Assembly (NCBI RefSeq): GCF_964340395.1 | Contig: NC_135568.1 | Coordinates: 15,216,276-15,280,275 of the forward strand | DNA length: 64,000 bases | Source of the DNA: Glandiceps talaboti | Lineage: Eukaryota; Hemichordata; Enteropneusta; Spengelidae | Direction of reading: 5' to 3' | Shown here: positions 52,501-61,187 of the stretch, one piece after another | Position numbering within the stretch: the first letter of the stretch is position 1 | Layout: every line of letters begins with the position of its first letter | Program-made: the position numbers and the translations under genes | Notes under the pieces: generated by a model | The model's database searches: none | What the model was told of the DNA's origin: nothing | The model's input: the letters and a program-made list of their open reading frames with translations, nothing else

Positions 52501-55500
52501 TTATGTTCTTTCATCGATGTGAATAAACTTCATACAAAACTTCATATATATATATATCAAAATAACTGATTCTTTATCTTTGGACAGATTGTGGGCTTGA
52601 GGTGCCGCAATTCAAGATAAAGAGTGGCCATGATACTGGGCCTGCTTGGTATGATACCATTGGTACCACACCAGAGCAATGCTGTAGTAATTGTAGAAAC
52701 AACCCAGATTGTAAATCATGGATAGTTGACGGTTTTCCTGCTTGTTGGCAATCCTCCACAACATTAATGGCCTATGATGAAGTCACTAATCCAACACATT
52801 TCCCTTACGGTAAGTACACATCTAGTCATTACCATAATATATACTGATAAGATAAAGATTAAATACAGTGAATTTCAACTTTGATATGTAATTATCCAAT
52901 CATTTACATCATTAGATACAGAATAGTAGAGTTTTCAATAACTTTTAGTTTTCATTTTTTATGTCTGTCACTTGTTGACATGGATACTATAAATCTTCAA
53001 TCTAACACTAGTATTCACAAAACAAAGTGTGCATAAGGCGGCCATTTTTATGTCTGTCACTTTTGGACATGGATACTATAAATCTTCAATCTAACACTAG
53101 TACTTGCAAAAAAAAGTGCGCATAAGGCGGCCATTTTTTATCTCTGATGTGTCTCATGCCCTGACTGACCCTATATTACTTTGATTTGATAAAATGATTG
53201 TAAACAAAATATTAACCAGAAATTTTTTTTTAGTAAAATCAATTAAAATCAATTATTTATTAATTATTGAATTGTTAACCAGAAAAAAATGTGATGTCAT
53301 TGAAGTAAGATGGCAATATAACAAGTTCATATATAGGCGACAGTTATCATCTATCTTTGTAATTTTAGCCCAGTAACAAAACAAATGGACATTGTTTTGA
53401 CTTGACTAATCTTGTCATTTCTTGGGTATCCACACTATTATAAGTATGAGTATAAATTGAAAGTATCACAAACAAGTTCACATATAGTTACTTTGTCTTT
53501 TTTCTTTTCCCTCACTTTAACCGACCAAACAACTGATCACATTAGGGTGTTATGTATAATGAGAAATACAATGAAAAGGGTTGCCTTGGCAATGTTGACC
53601 AGTCTGAAACCATTGTCAGATATTTACCATATCTGTACATAATACATGTCTAGTAGTTTACAATTGTCTGTTAAACAATTCAAGTTATTCACTCTAGTAC
53701 ACTATGATCAGGGGTCGAAATAATGAAAAAATTTCGCTTGTCCACTGGGCAAGTAGAAAACAGTACTTGCCCAAATCAAAAAGTGCTTGCCCATTCCAAA
53801 TAGTGGGGTATGTTTGTGTGGCTTACAAATGCACTGTTGTGATTGATTGGGCTTTCTTTTGTTTATTATCAAAAAATGTCACTTTGAAAGTTTCTGTGGG
53901 TACTGAAAAGTTCTCTCCACAATAAACAGGTGTCCTAAATAATATTAATTTCCATGGCCTAATTAATATTCTTACTATAGCATAGCATACAATTTTTTGT
54001 TCACTTGTAAAAAGTAGTTGTTAAAATAATGTTTTCAACACTTTCATAAGCTATCAATATAAAAATTAACATTTATTTCAACACTGATGTAAAATCTTTC
54101 GAAGTATTTCCTTTTCCACATGTCAATATATTTTCTTTCCTTCCTCATCCACACCAACTATTTTTCTCCCAGTATGATTTGTTTATATTTTCCTAGTAGT
54201 ATTTTCAAATAAAATGACTGTTGTAAAATTTGCAGTTGATTCAAACACCCAAAACCTGAAAAATCATGCTGTAATTTACTGTTGATGAACAATATTCAAT
54301 GAGTCACTGGTCATTCCAGGTATGTTTTCTTGATAGAGTAAACAAAGTACATTGAGGACAGCTGGTCCAGATTGTTTTGAAAAGTGATCAGTCAAGAAAG
54401 ACATCTTCTCAATATTGCTACAATGTTATAATTTTCCAGACTTGTTGGCACCATGGTTATACAATGTATCCAAAATCCTATCCAACATATATGTGCAGTG
54501 TCTGATAAGTACAGCATGAACACAGGCAAAAATATCCCTGATCAATAATCATAAGAAATTCTCCTTGCCCCTTGGGACAAGTACTTTTCAAAACAACTTG
54601 CCCAAGCCTTGAAATCACTTGCCCAGGGCAAGTAAAAAGCCATTATTTCGACCCCTGATGATGAAGATACTCTGGGATAAGGGGGTCTTCAGAAAGGAGG
54701 GGGGAATCAAGTGCGGTCTGTGGCATAACATATGACTCTCCCCTAACCTGTTAAGCTAAAAAATGACCCACCCTCAATTATCTTTCTCTAAAATATGACC
54801 CTCCCCAGTAAATGTTCAAATATTTCAATGCAAATAAAAACACTTTTAATATGCCACTTTTAATGGCATATTTGTTACTGCTCAAGATTAGTCGTCAGGA
54901 GGTCGTCCCTCTAGAGACTTTTTTTTGTATGTAGTAAGATCCCACCACATTTTTAAAGGCATTTGTTGTTTCCCACTATTACCACCACAGTGAGTTTGTG
55001 TTTGTATAAATCAATGCCTGTGTTTGCATCTAATTGCCTGAGCTGAAGGCCAGAACTCCCAAAGAATAAATGAGTGCACAACTGACAACCTCATGACTGA
55101 GGTCAACATCTCCAGTCCACCACATTATCCCCAATATCTTTATTTGATGTGAGACCCTCTCTTCTCCTCACACCACAACATAACAGTAAATTCATTGCAT
55201 TTCACTGATATGTTATGATATTACTTTACAATGTGGCAGTGGCAAGATGTGGTAGCGTGAGGATTTGGAACTGGTGGCAGCGGTGGGATCATGCCAAAAT
55301 CACAATATAATCCAAACTTAGATAAACAAAATGAGTTAAAGTAAAATATGACCCTACCCTGACTTTTAATTTCTAAAATTAGAATATGGTCGTCCCCGAG
55401 GAACAATTAGTAAAGAGTGACCCACTCTCTAATTCTCCCAGACCCCCCCCCCCCCGAAGAATTACTGAGGGCTCTCTAACAGAACTTGATATGATAAAAA

Positions 55501-58500
55501 TTTAAATAACACCCCCTCCCCCACCCCCACCACACACACACACACACACACAATGTGTGCTTATTGTTGATATTTAGTAGAAATGAGTTCAAATGTAAGA
55601 ACCATTAAAATACCAAGTGTAAAATACCACATGATGATTACCATGTATAGCAAAGTGTACATGCTGTTACGTTGGCTTTTGTTGAGATGCGTTTTAATCA
55701 AACAGTTTTCCAGTTTAAGGTAACCACATCAAAATTTGTCTAATTTCTCTTTCCAGATGATGGTGGTTGGACTTCAATATTCATGTACGGTGCAATTATA
55801 CGTGCTGGGTACTCATCAGACATCAGTTCTAATCCAGTCTGTGGGGATGAAGTTGCTTTAGACAACACTACTAATAGTGACCTTGCATTCCCATGCAATG
55901 ATAGATTTGGACGATATGTCAGTATTGAACAGAGTGGTACATACAGTCAGCTGAGAGCCTGTGAAGTCGAAGTGTATGCAGGTAAATGCTGCTGGTTTAT
56001 GTCTCTTTAAAATATCATCTTCATTTCTTCATTTTAAAACAGCACACCCACCTTACACTGTAAACATCAAGCTAAATCCTCAATCTCTTCAAAAAAAATC
56101 GGTCCTGCTTTTAACGATATGTTTTTGTAAAAATGTTCATATACATATCAACTAGAAAGAATCATTGACAAGAGAAGGTGCTTTCAAAAGCGACATGGTC
56201 TGGATTTTCTATGAATTTTGTCGTCATTTTTGCTTCATGATAAAACATTTATTTATGCGTTACTATTTACAGAGACATGCCTAAGTATCATCAGTAATCA
56301 ACGACAGAAAACTTACAATATAGGCTGGTATAATTACACTATATTTATATTTACATATATGAAATAGTTTGTCATACGTCTTTTCATTTGATGTATTACG
56401 TGACCCCCAAATCAAATGGTACAAGGACCTAGACACAAACGTTGATTTGAATCACACGTTTATCACCTTGCCAACCAAAGTTCTAGGTGCACTGTTCACT
56501 TCCTTTTCACAAATCTTTGAATAATTTTATTTTGTTACAATAGAAAGTGAGTTTTTGATATGCAGTTAACTGCTGTAGACTTACAAAGTTGTTATGTATC
56601 ATAGCGGGTCATTTGTTCAGTACTGAGGTCAGCCCAAACTTCGTTGTTTCGAAAGAACTCACACCAGACAATGTATATTCAGTGAGATATTGTCTAATTA
56701 GATTTAATTATGATGACTTGCATAACGAGATCAGTCAATGCATCTTGACCATGGTCTTGATCGAGAAAGGGATTGGCTGATGTGTGAGGGCGTGGTCTTG
56801 TTGCTAGGCACAATTAAATCATATTTCAAAAATTTTGTTATCTTTGCAAAATACACTAGCGTTTGGCTGTTGCTAAGAGTGGGGTCTTGGTTGATATGAA
56901 TAGTTGTGTTAATGTCATGAACTAAATCTCCATATAACCACCTCAAGAAACACCTTTGACAAATTTTTGACTGAAAGAAATTCCTTCTTTTTAGACATAT
57001 CAGTAATGTGATCTTATCTTGCCTTAAACACAAAAAATCACTCTTTTAGACTAATTTTGGCTTATGGTTGTTTTTCCTGAACAGATTTCTTAATTAGACA
57101 CTAAAAATAACAAAGTAATCAACCCAGTGATATTGTACTTGGACAGTCTAATAATAGTTTTGCAATGAACAGCGCCCTCATTATATTGGTGGGAGAAAAT
57201 GGTAGAGTCAATGCATATGCAGACATAGCCGAGATTCAGCTGGCACAGCACATGTTTCAAGTAGAAGCGAATTACATCCTGACGAGGCTTGTTTTTCATT
57301 TTTTTATTTTTTTTATTTATTTATTTATTTATTTATTTTTTTATTTATTTATTTATTTTTTTTTTTTATTTTTTTTTTTTTATTTTTTTTTTATTTTTTT
57401 TTGGGGGGGGCGTTTATTGATGGATTTTTGTCGTTTGAGGCAGTTTTAGCTCGTTTGGGAAAAGTTTAGCGTATTTGGTATGTTGTCTAAGCCCTGCAGA
57501 ACGTGTGTAGTACATACTAGTACTATTAGTGGAGTCACGTATCCAGCAAGCAGACATTTATTCAACTCTCTACTTTGTGAAATTCACGTCATCATTTTCT
57601 CTTTTATCTGTATAGATTTTGTGCATTATGTCAGCCTTGGATGCTACACTGACGATCTGAATTCTCATGTCTTTCCTGAAAGTAGTAATCTAGAAGATAA
57701 CGACCAGGTTTCAGATTTATTAGATGGCGAATACAGTGACAGACAGGATGCATTTAAGAAATGCTCTCTTGCTGCTAATCGACTCGAATTCTTGGTTTTC
57801 TCATTAACAAATGGAGGGAAATGTTGGGCAGGCGATACATTAGGGTTAACCTATGATATGTATGGTACATCTAATGTTTGTGCTGATGATGGAGAGGGTG
57901 GACTCCATGCGAATCATGTTTATCTTAGAGTAAATGGATTCAGAAGTAAGTACAGTTTGTTTAAAGTGGTATAGACTGAGTTTACAATAGTTTTACTATT
58001 TTTAGAACTTAAACCTCAATTGAACTATTTTCTAGATCTTACTGTTAATGTTGATATTAACAGAGAGGACGCTTTTAATGCTCTCTTGCTGTTAATTGAC
58101 TCGGATTCCTGGTTTACTGGTGTACAAAATGGAGGGAAATGTTGGGCAGGCGATACATTAGAATTAACCTACGATGTGTATGGTATATCTGATTCTTGTG
58201 CTGCAGACGGAGCAGGTGGACCATGGAAAAATCATGTTTTAATATCTTAGAGTAAATGGATCAACACTTTTACAAATAAAGAAATAATTAGTACTTAAAT
58301 CAATTTTTTCTAGCCGTGGCTTGTATATGTAAATGTTGATCTACGTTAGCTGCGATAATTGTAGCGTTGAATTTGATGTTAATCTTAGAGTAAATGGATT
58401 CAGAAGTAAGTGTATTTTGTTTAGTAGCATAGGCTGAGTTTACAAAAGTTTGGCTAAAAGTAAACCTCAGTTTAAGTATTCTAGTATATTTTGTTAATGT

Positions 58501-58627
58501 TGATGTTAGCAGTGATAATTGATAACTGATAACGTTCAATAGTGCTATAGGCATGGTACGGTGTATGTCTGTCTGTATGTCTGTGGATATGTGTGCGTGT
58601 ATGTGTATGTATGTATGTATGTATGTA

Positions 58628-58659
<32 letters not shown>

Positions 58660-58689
58660 CATGCATGTATGTATGTATGTACGTATGTA

Positions 58690-58720
<31 letters not shown>

Positions 58721-60626
58721 ATGCATGCATGCATGTATGTATGTATGTATGTATGTATGTATGTATGTATGTATGTATGTATGTATGTGTGGGTGGACAA
58801 CTTAAACTCAAAAACTGCCAATCCGATTGCCTTGGTATTTGATGGGGACAGTACCTGTGGTGTCTAGTTGGGAGATTGTTCAAAGCAACATGATCAGATC
58901 ACAGGTGTGTGATTTGGGTCAAACCTGTCCTTATAATTAGTCAAAAAACTTAAATTCAAAAACTACTGGTCAGATTGATCTGAAATATTATGGGAACACT
59001 TCTTAGGGGTGTGTTGATTTAAGAATTGTTCATGTGTAGATGAAGGACGTGTATTCACGACATGATATGTTTGCATACAAATTGTTCATGACATGCATGA
59101 TGATCCCAACAGTAATATGATAATATGCAAATTAGGTCGAAATATGTGTATTTTGTTCAAACAAATTGGCTATCCTAGCAGTTTTGGTAAATTTACTATT
59201 GTGCTGGAAAAGTTTACTAGGTCATTAGATACATTTAAACTATGGCAATCATATCAATTTCTTCTGTTCAAAATTTGAAAATCTGTATTTGTAGCCTTAC
59301 TGAGGGTATGACAAGTAGTTATAAGTTCCCATTTTTGATGTAATTTTCTCGGTATCCTCTGAAATAAGAGTTGACAATCTAGAAATTTAATATCAATTGT
59401 GTACTTGTAAAACCTTATCATATCATCATGACTTTGATCAATCTCAAAATATTAATGTTTTCCCTTTACAGATAGTGTCCCTGGTAGATTTGTAAACCTT
59501 GGCTGTTTCGTGCAATCAGCATCAGACCCTGCCATTCCACCCATAGAGGGCACTGATGACAAATTATCAGACGACTACAAGCAGCGTTCACAAGCCATTC
59601 GGAAGTGTGCCATTGTATCTGCTAAACAAGGGTTTCCAATCTTTGGCATTCACGATGGCGGTCAGTGTGTGTCAAGTGATACTGCCTGGCTGACTTATGA
59701 TAAGAATGGAGAATCGACTGACTGTGGGGATGGGAAAGGTGCACTCAATGCGATTGATGTATATGCTGTTGTTTATGATGGCGGTGAGAAATCTTCCTCC
59801 AGCTTGTGTACATGCATGCATGCATCGGCACGCATGCATGCAATTGTGCATGTGCACGTTCCACTATACGAAATGTCATATTTTACCATGTCTTTCCACC
59901 GGGGTAAATCTTTAGCAGAGAATGTGTAAATGTGGTGAGTATGAGACGAAGTGACACCTTTTTCATACTTTACCCCCAGTGATGTCTCCCCTGGGGGTTG
60001 TAGACAGTCAAAAGTGTCACTTCATCTCGTACTACCCCTTGACAGAGATGGTAGTTAGGTGGGTCACAGGTAGCATACAGCTCTTTCCAAAATCAACCGG
60101 GCCAGATAAGTACATCTAGCTTTTTCATATATTCTTTATGAGCACAACCATCTCTTTCAGATTGGCTCTGACCCCGTATTGTAATCTTTGGGAGTTGACC
60201 CCCCCCCCCCGCCCTTGTGGCATGTGTGGAGGGGGATGCAGCATATCACATACAATAATGCATAGAAGCAGTAAATATTATTTCTAACTAGTAATTATAT
60301 CAATATTTATCTAATTATAATAATAAAGTAGACATAAATACAGCACTCGATAAATTAAGCTTGATAAATTATTTTCTCAGATGATACACCACCTGAAATG
60401 AATTGTTCAAATATGGTGGAAACAACATCTCCCGGTTTAGATGTCAACATTATATCAAAGTATGACATCCAGGTGACTGACAATGTGGACTTTGAGAGTG
60501 ATATAACGATATCCTGTGATCCCTCACAACGTGCTACATTTCCTGTTGGTGAAACCAATGTTACATGTGTAGCCACTGATTCGTCTTTCAACAACCAATC
60601 ATGTTATTTCACTATACTTATTGAAG
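42242..60626 (+). CDS. Gene B: second polycystin-1-like gene, 3'-partial
   Basis: Exons, all joined in phase 1: 39285-39351 or 42242-42308, 50086-50325, 52588-52809, 55757-55981, 57616-57945, 59472-59783, 60381-60626. The protein begins with a signal peptide, then FTP lectin first half, PAN/apple, FTP second half, WSC-like 1, WSC-like 2 and HYR 1, about 550 residues so far. The last three exons are near-identical to gene A exons at 138-467, 1912-2223 and 2832-3077, which identifies gene B as a tandem paralogue. The membrane part is beyond the window, or lost. A large unrelated insertion after about 61188 leaves it open whether the gene is intact. Intron 1 is about 7.8 kb (or 10.7 kb from copy 1). 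Confidence 0.8.
43660..44170 (+). repeat. Direct repeat, copy 1 (pairs with 47705-48255)
   Basis: Shares ataagtaaag.ttaccttttc, cattgtataggtcagtaatt, ttgtaccatagtatgtg, ggtgattcagtactattc, cagtgtg, gtctatcatttcaggaga and gtatttatgtcacaaa with 47705-48255, at about 80% identity. No open frame is conserved between copies. Confidence 0.75.
44171..45410. other. Gene B intron 1, nothing recognised
   Basis: AT-rich intronic sequence. No exon, RNA gene or bounded repeat recognised. Confidence 0.4.
45412..46366. mobile_element. Hairpin-ended element carrying ~147-bp tandem repeats
   Basis: The ends are CCTCCCGTAAGGG (about 45415) and CCCTTACGGGAGG (about 46354), exact inverted repeats. The left end is itself a hairpin, CCTCCCGTA-AGGG-TACGGGAGG. 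Inside are a GTCT/GTGT run and then about five tandem units of 146-152 bp, each with gttaatgaataatttgcata and ggtaatta.gctatatctta, at 45734, 45880, 46032 and 46179 plus partial units on both sides. No protein. It resembles the satellite-carrying TIR elements known from marine invertebrates. Confidence 0.75.
46889..47710 (+). repeat. Tandem repeat, 291-bp unit, ~2.8 copies
   Basis: Units start at about 46891, 47182 and 47473 (ggggtgggga-tttt...) and contain agccattt.tagttctcatc, aatggatgttttctac and tgcactgcatactgatttga. Copies are about 98% identical, so the amplification is recent. The third copy is cut off at about 47710, where the 47705-48255 direct repeat begins. Confidence 0.9.
47705..48255 (+). 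repeat. Direct repeat, copy 2 (pairs with 43660-44170)
   Basis: See the partner at 43660-44170. This copy has extra bases (tttgacagcgtattcgtgtc), and the 291-bp array inserted or expanded at its left boundary. Confidence 0.75.
49096..49225. repeat. (TTTTG)n pentanucleotide repeat
   Basis: Imperfect TTTTG/TTTTA runs within gene B intron 1. Confidence 0.9.
50086..50325 (+). CDS. Gene B exon: FTP lectin domain, first half
   Basis: A phase 1-1 exon of 80 residues after acceptor tcccacttag. It reads TNIGLVNLAIKEVTTESG, LPDVLGDGDNSTCYHLET and LPLLKVDLGDEKRSVHHISC, then VVIKNRWDFTGQ. This is the N-terminal half of the FTP fold (eel fucolectin, tachylectin-4, pentraxin-1; an F5/8C relative): N.AL....., DGN....., W..VDLG....V..V.I.NR.D. 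These domains bind fucose and Ca2+. The fold stops at the exon end and is completed only at 55757-55981. Confidence 0.85.
51456..51615 (+). repeat. Dispersed repeat copy, matches 3620-3755
   Basis: Shares agccaaatgat.gcatatat, caactggata, aatgaacacctat and aaacatttttaaaaactgta with gene A intron sequence at 3620-3755. Confidence 0.75.
51623..52205. repeat. Large inverted repeat: two 190-bp arms, 203-bp loop
   Basis: The left arm 51623-51812 and right arm 52016-52205 are near-complementary (above 90% by eye), including the AAAC/GTTT-rich centre. The outer ends are ggtgctcaggctcatttagt and actaaatgagcctgagcacc; the inner ends are accaaacactg and cagtgtttgggt. It lies in the intron between the two halves-plus-PAN exons of gene B and ends beside a 17-base G run. 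Confidence 0.9.
52588..52809 (+). CDS. Gene B exon: PAN/apple domain
   Basis: A phase 1-1 exon of 74 residues. It reads DCGLEVPQFKIKSGHDTG, AWYDTIGTTPEQCCSNCRNN, PDCKSWIVDGFPACWQSS and YDEVTNPTHFPY. The C..C....GC..W......CW core is PAN/apple (PAN_4 type), an adhesion module that binds protein or carbohydrate ligands. It lies between the two exons of the FTP domain. Confidence 0.85.
52958..53137 (+). repeat. Two tandem copies of an ~89-bp unit
   Basis: The unit tttatgtctgtcact.ttg.acatgg...gcataaggcggccatttt is present twice in a row, with few differences. Confidence 0.85.
53709..54657. mobile_element. hAT-like non-autonomous element, ~950 bp
   Basis: Inverted ends CAGGGGTCGAAATAATG and CATTATTTCGACCCCTG (17 bp exact). 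Sub-terminal inverted motifs built on cttgccca/tgggcaag follow on both sides. CAGGGGTC is a typical hAT terminus. The flanks share only ATGAT, so an 8-bp target duplication is not clear. No transposase frame. Confidence 0.75.
54665..55560. other. Gene B intron, low-complexity, no gene seen
   Basis: Intronic sequence with C-runs (55442-55455) and a (CA)n run at about 55529-55553. Confidence 0.5.
55757..55981 (+). CDS. Gene B exon: FTP lectin domain, second half
   Basis: A phase 1-1 exon of 75 residues. It reads DDGGWTSIFMYGAIIRAGYS, SNPVCGDEVALDNT, FPCNDRFGRYVSIEQ and QLRACEVEVYA. This is the C-terminal half of the FTP fold (NPVCG, then FPC.....GRYV.I, and the closing L..CEVEVY). Directly joined to 50086-50325 in phase 1 it would give a complete domain of about 150 residues. 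The PAN exon sits between them. Confidence 0.88.
57298..57400. repeat. T-rich (TTTA)n tract
   Basis: About 100 bp of T and A in TTTA steps, ending in a G run. It lies just upstream of the left edge of the segmental duplication (57480). Confidence 0.9.
57616..57945 (+). CDS. Gene B exon: WSC-like module 1
   Basis: Same length, phase and splice sites as 138-467, with 11 replacements over 110 residues. Examples are TDDLNSHVF for TDELNSRVF, GEYSDRQ for GVYRDRQ, and GLHANH for GPRSNH. All cysteines are kept. By eye there are about 14 replacing and 3 silent base changes. Confidence 0.88.
58036..58250 (+). pseudogene. Truncated WSC-like pseudo-exon in gene B
   Basis: After acceptor ttttctag the phase-1 frame stays open for 71 codons (REDAFNALLLLIDSDSW, NGGKCWAGDTLELTYDVYG, GAGGPWKNH) and then meets TAG. 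It lacks the N-terminal GCY half. Unlike the gene A copy it has no internal frameshift, so it is the less decayed of the two. If included in mRNA it would truncate the protein. Confidence 0.7.
58567..58793. repeat. (GTAT)n/(TGCA)n microsatellite, gene B copy
   Basis: About 225 bp of GTAT/GTGT/GCAT tetranucleotides. The gene A counterpart (1080-1236) is about 70 bp shorter. Both lie inside a dispersed repeat that begins agtgctataggcatggt and continues ggacaacttaaa.tcaaaaa after the array; the same frame surrounds the TG runs at 3220-3246 and 60777-60809. Confidence 0.9.
59472..59783 (+). CDS. Gene B exon: WSC-like module 2
   Basis: Near-identical to 1912-2223: three base changes, one replacing (R to L before GCFV). 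Same splice sites and phase 1-1. Confidence 0.88.
60381..60626 (+). CDS. Gene B exon: HYR domain 1
   Basis: Matches 2832-3077 with three base changes and one replacement (DNVDF for DNVDI). Same acceptor ttttctcag and donor GTTAGT. It is the last gene B exon seen in the window. Confidence 0.88.
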
Positions 60627-60773
60627 GTTAGTAGATTGTTGTATTTGTGGCATAATTGCCTTACAGATTTGCATGCAGCTCTTCTTATTAATTAGTTCTC
60701 ATTTTTAGCACAACTGAACTGATAAGGCTCTCAGTAGTGCTATAGGCATGGTGCAGTGTCTGTCCGTCTGTCA

Positions 60774-60811
<38 letters not shown>

Positions 60812-61187
60812 ACAACTTAAAGTCAAAAACTACCAGACCGATTGGCTTGGTATTTGGTGGGGACATTACTTTTGGTGTCTACCAACAGGGATTCTTAGAC
60901 AATTGAACAAACATTCAAAAAGTGTATACAAATATACTTAACAACAAGACCATGCCCATAGCAACAGCCAAATGATCGCATATATTTCAAAGATAACAAG
61001 GATTAATAGACAAGTGAATAAACATTCAAAAAATGTATGTTAATGTGGCTAGCAACAAGACCACACCCATAGCAACACCCAAATGATCATGTATATTGCA
61101 AAGAGGGATTAATAGACAAATGAATAGACATTCAAAAAGTTTATGCAAATAAACCTAGCAACAAGACCCCACCAATAACACTAGTAG

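Larger units (their letters stand above)
57480..61187 (+). repeat. Segmental duplication, gene B copy (matches 2-3620)
   Basis: Starting at tatgttgtctaagccctgca, the sequence follows bases 2 to about 3620 through both exons and introns, at roughly 97-98% identity apart from microsatellite length. The match ends at caccaataac, after which this copy continues with actagtagcaaaaatagtac and the gene A copy with aaaagccaaatgatcgca. Confidence 0.95.
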
